In this document: piece by piece, positions 5,643 to 6,989 of the stretch
How positions within the stretch are numbered: position 1 is the first letter of the stretch
Layout of the letters: each line of letters opens with the position of its first letter
Source of the DNA: Acidobacteriota bacterium
GTDB lineage: Bacteria; Acidobacteriota; Polarisedimenticolia; Gp22-AA2
Assembly: GCA_016177515.1 (NCBI GenBank)
Contig: JACOUZ010000115.1
Location: forward strand, 1-6,989
Direction: 5' to 3'
DNA: 6,989 nucleotides
Notes under the pieces: generated by a model
Told to the model about the DNA's origin: nothing
Database searches by the model: none
Seen by the model: the letters and a program-made list of their open reading frames with translations, nothing else
Made by a program: the position numbers and the translations under genes

Positions 5643-6989
5643 AGCGCCATCAGTACGCTCAGAACGTAGAACCGGAAGTCGAGGACCGCGACGGCTCGCG
5701 GGAGAAGGCGCGCCGCGGCGGCGGCCATGCCGAGAGCGGCCAGGACCACGAGCACGTCGCGGCGCCCGGGGAAAATGAACGGGACGAGGGCCAGGATGCA
5801 GTACTCGTAGTGGGCGAGGTGGAGGCAGGCAAACACGACGACAAGCCCCGCGAACAGTCCGTCCTGCGGGCGACCGCGACGGAGCAGGATCAGAAGCGCC
5901 AGCGCCAGCGCCGCCACCGCGCCGAGGTAGAGGCCGCGGTTCGCGGCGAATGTCTTGCCGGCTTCGGCCGCCCAGTCGATTTCCCGGCCCTCCTCCCAGG
6001 CGCGCCGGATCTCCGCCACGTTGTGCGCGTCCTTGTAGAAGAAGAGATAGCTCAGGCCGAGGACGTTGGGCGAGATTCTCCGACCGTGAAGCGACAGCTT
6101 CTGGGAGAACCCGCTCCAGACGTTTCCGCCGTCGGGGGAGTGGATGAGCGACGTGGCCCCCAGCAGGATGAGCGCCGTCGCCGCCGCGGAGGCGAAGAGC
6201 GGCGCATGGCGCCGAAGCAGGACACGGCGATCGCGGCTGAGCAGGTTCTGCGCCAGGAGGCCAGCGAGGAGGAGGCCGGGGAAAACGCGCAGCAGGCCCG
6301 CGATCGCGAAAGCGGCGCCGCTCGCGACGAAGCGTTCCTTCGCGTATGCCAGCAGGGCGACAAAAAGCGCGATGAAGTGCAGGTAACGAAGGTACGCTCC
6401 ACCGATGTACGCGAAATCGTTGAACGGGTTGACCGCCCAAAGGAACAGGAACAGCGCGCCCGCTTCGGGGCCGATCCGGACCGCAACGATCACCCCCGCG
6501 ATGACGATCAGGACGATGTCGAACCAGGCGGCGAGCCGGATGTACTGTGGACCCGACAGGAAGGGCTGCCGGGCCAGCCCGCCCAGAATGGCGGTCACCA
6601 GGGGGGAGCCGTTGTAGCCATGGTCCTGCAGGGACTCGCCGACCTGCCAGAGAACGCCGTCCGCCTCGCGGAAGTAGGCGATGTCCGCCTTGAAGGCCGC
6701 CCAGCGCTCCGGGGAGAAGCGGGCGCGGATGGCACCCGCCCGCTCGATGGACGCGAGGCGCGGCTCCGTTTCGTAGGTCCGCAGAGACCGAACCCCCAGA
6801 TAGGGGTCGAAGGAGGACGGGTCATCCTCGTAGTCGGCCACGACCGTGGCGTCGTACAGGCCCGTATGGCCCACCTCCGGAAAGTACCTGGTGCCGACGT
6901 AGTAGTGGTAGAACTCGTTGATGTTGAAGCGCTCCCGAACCAGGAAATCCGCGTGGAGAAGGAGGGCGGCGACCGCGAGGCCCCCGAGC
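5537..6989 (-). CDS. Polytopic membrane protein, possibly GT-C/GT87-like, 5'-truncated by window edge
   Basis: The reading frame is open from the right edge, so the protein is at least 483 aa and its start is outside. The GTG at 6874 is internal: upstream codons encode a hydrophobic helix end (GGLAVAALLL) followed by a loop containing RFNINEFYHYYVG, which reads as natural protein. Numbered from that GTG, hydrophobic segments lie near 114-132, 137-154, 163-178, 184-208, 225-241, 314-331, 338-353, 354-370, 373-392 and 400-420. A first helix lies at the edge, giving about eleven. A long acidic and aromatic loop after the first helix, then many helices, resembles GT-C membrane glycosyltransferases such as GT87/DUF2029. 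A conserved DxD or DE catalytic site is not obvious, so function stays open. The C-terminal 25 residues are basic and overlap the opposing gene. Its orientation makes it independent of the aminotransferase operon. Confidence 0.85.
   Translation of the reverse strand, partial: LGGLAVAALLLHADFLVRERFNINEFYHYYVGTRYFPEVGHTGLYDATVVADYEDDPSSFDPYLGVRSLRTYETEPRLASIERAGAIRARFSPERWAAFKADIAYFREADGVLWQVGESLQDHGYNGSPLVTAILGGLARQPFLSGPQYIRLAAWFDIVLIVIAGVIVAVRIGPEAGALFLFLWAVNPFNDFAYIGGAYLRYLHFIALFVALLAYAKERFVASGAAFAIAGLLRVFPGLLLAGLLAQNLLSRDRRVLLRRHAPLFASAAATALILLGATSLIHSPDGGNVWSGFSQKLSLHGRRISPNVLGLSYLFFYKDAHNVAEIRRAWEEGREIDWAAEAGKTFAANRGLYLGAVAALALALLILLRRGRPQDGLFAGLVVVFACLHLAHYEYCILALVPFIFPGRRDVLVVLAALGMAAAAARLLPRAVAVLDFRFYVLSVLMALYFVSMLALRARDRGATTGKQGRARSGRARPVPAG

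Noticed and set aside
2133..6440. A 5.8-kb open minus-strand frame continuous with the flavoenzyme (to 6440), appearing to encode a protein of over 1,900 residues.
   Set aside because: Only the last part (from about 2132 down to 597) has protein-like sequence with FAD motifs. The remainder is antisense to the aminotransferase and membrane genes in exact codon register, is rich in Arg, Gly, Pro and Gln, and stays open only because those genes avoid TTA, CTA and TCA.

Overview
The window is a compact, very GC-rich stretch of bacterial chromosome carrying five protein-coding genes and almost no intergenic DNA. Codons end overwhelmingly in G or C. The two complete + strand genes contain no TTA, CTA or TCA codon at all. 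Composition and gene types fit a GC-rich soil or sediment bacterium, for example an Acidobacteriota-like or Myxococcota-like lineage. That placement is a guess from style, not from any marker gene. No RNA genes, insertion sequences, CRISPR arrays, prophage parts or replication origins are visible.

Layout: (1) 1-566 (+) is the 3' part of a short-chain dehydrogenase/reductase cut off by the left edge. (2) 597-2132 (-) is a FAD-dependent amine/amino-acid oxidase of the DAO superfamily, convergent with the SDR across only 30 bp. It contains an unusual Ala/Arg-rich insert. (3) 2202-3485 (+) is a class III PLP-dependent aminotransferase, divergent from the oxidase across a 69-bp gap that must hold both promoters. 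(4) 3504-5642 (+), 18 bp behind the aminotransferase and probably in its operon, is a large polytopic membrane protein with a spermidine-synthase-like SAM-binding domain between two membrane blocks. (5) 5537-6989 (-) is a polytopic membrane protein running off the right edge. It is tail-to-tail with gene 4, and the two coding regions overlap by 106 bp.

Genes 2 and 3 form a plausible amine or amino-acid catabolic pair: flavin oxidation of an amine to an aldehyde or imine, plus transamination of an amino group to a keto acid. This resembles the enzyme classes of putrescine/GABA degradation, but the substrate cannot be read from the sequence. The SDR might act on a carbonyl product. Gene 4 adds a suggestive polyamine connection because its soluble domain has the spermidine synthase fold. 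However, the first of the two catalytic-loop aspartates of true spermidine synthases appears to be Ser, so it should not be called a spermidine synthase. Gene 5 looks unrelated in function and resembles GT-C-like integral membrane proteins.

The points most worth a second look are the membrane-embedded synthase-like protein coupled to amine-metabolism enzymes, the low-complexity heptad insert in the flavoenzyme, and the antisense overlap of two membrane-protein tails. I see no convincing evidence of a wholly new system.
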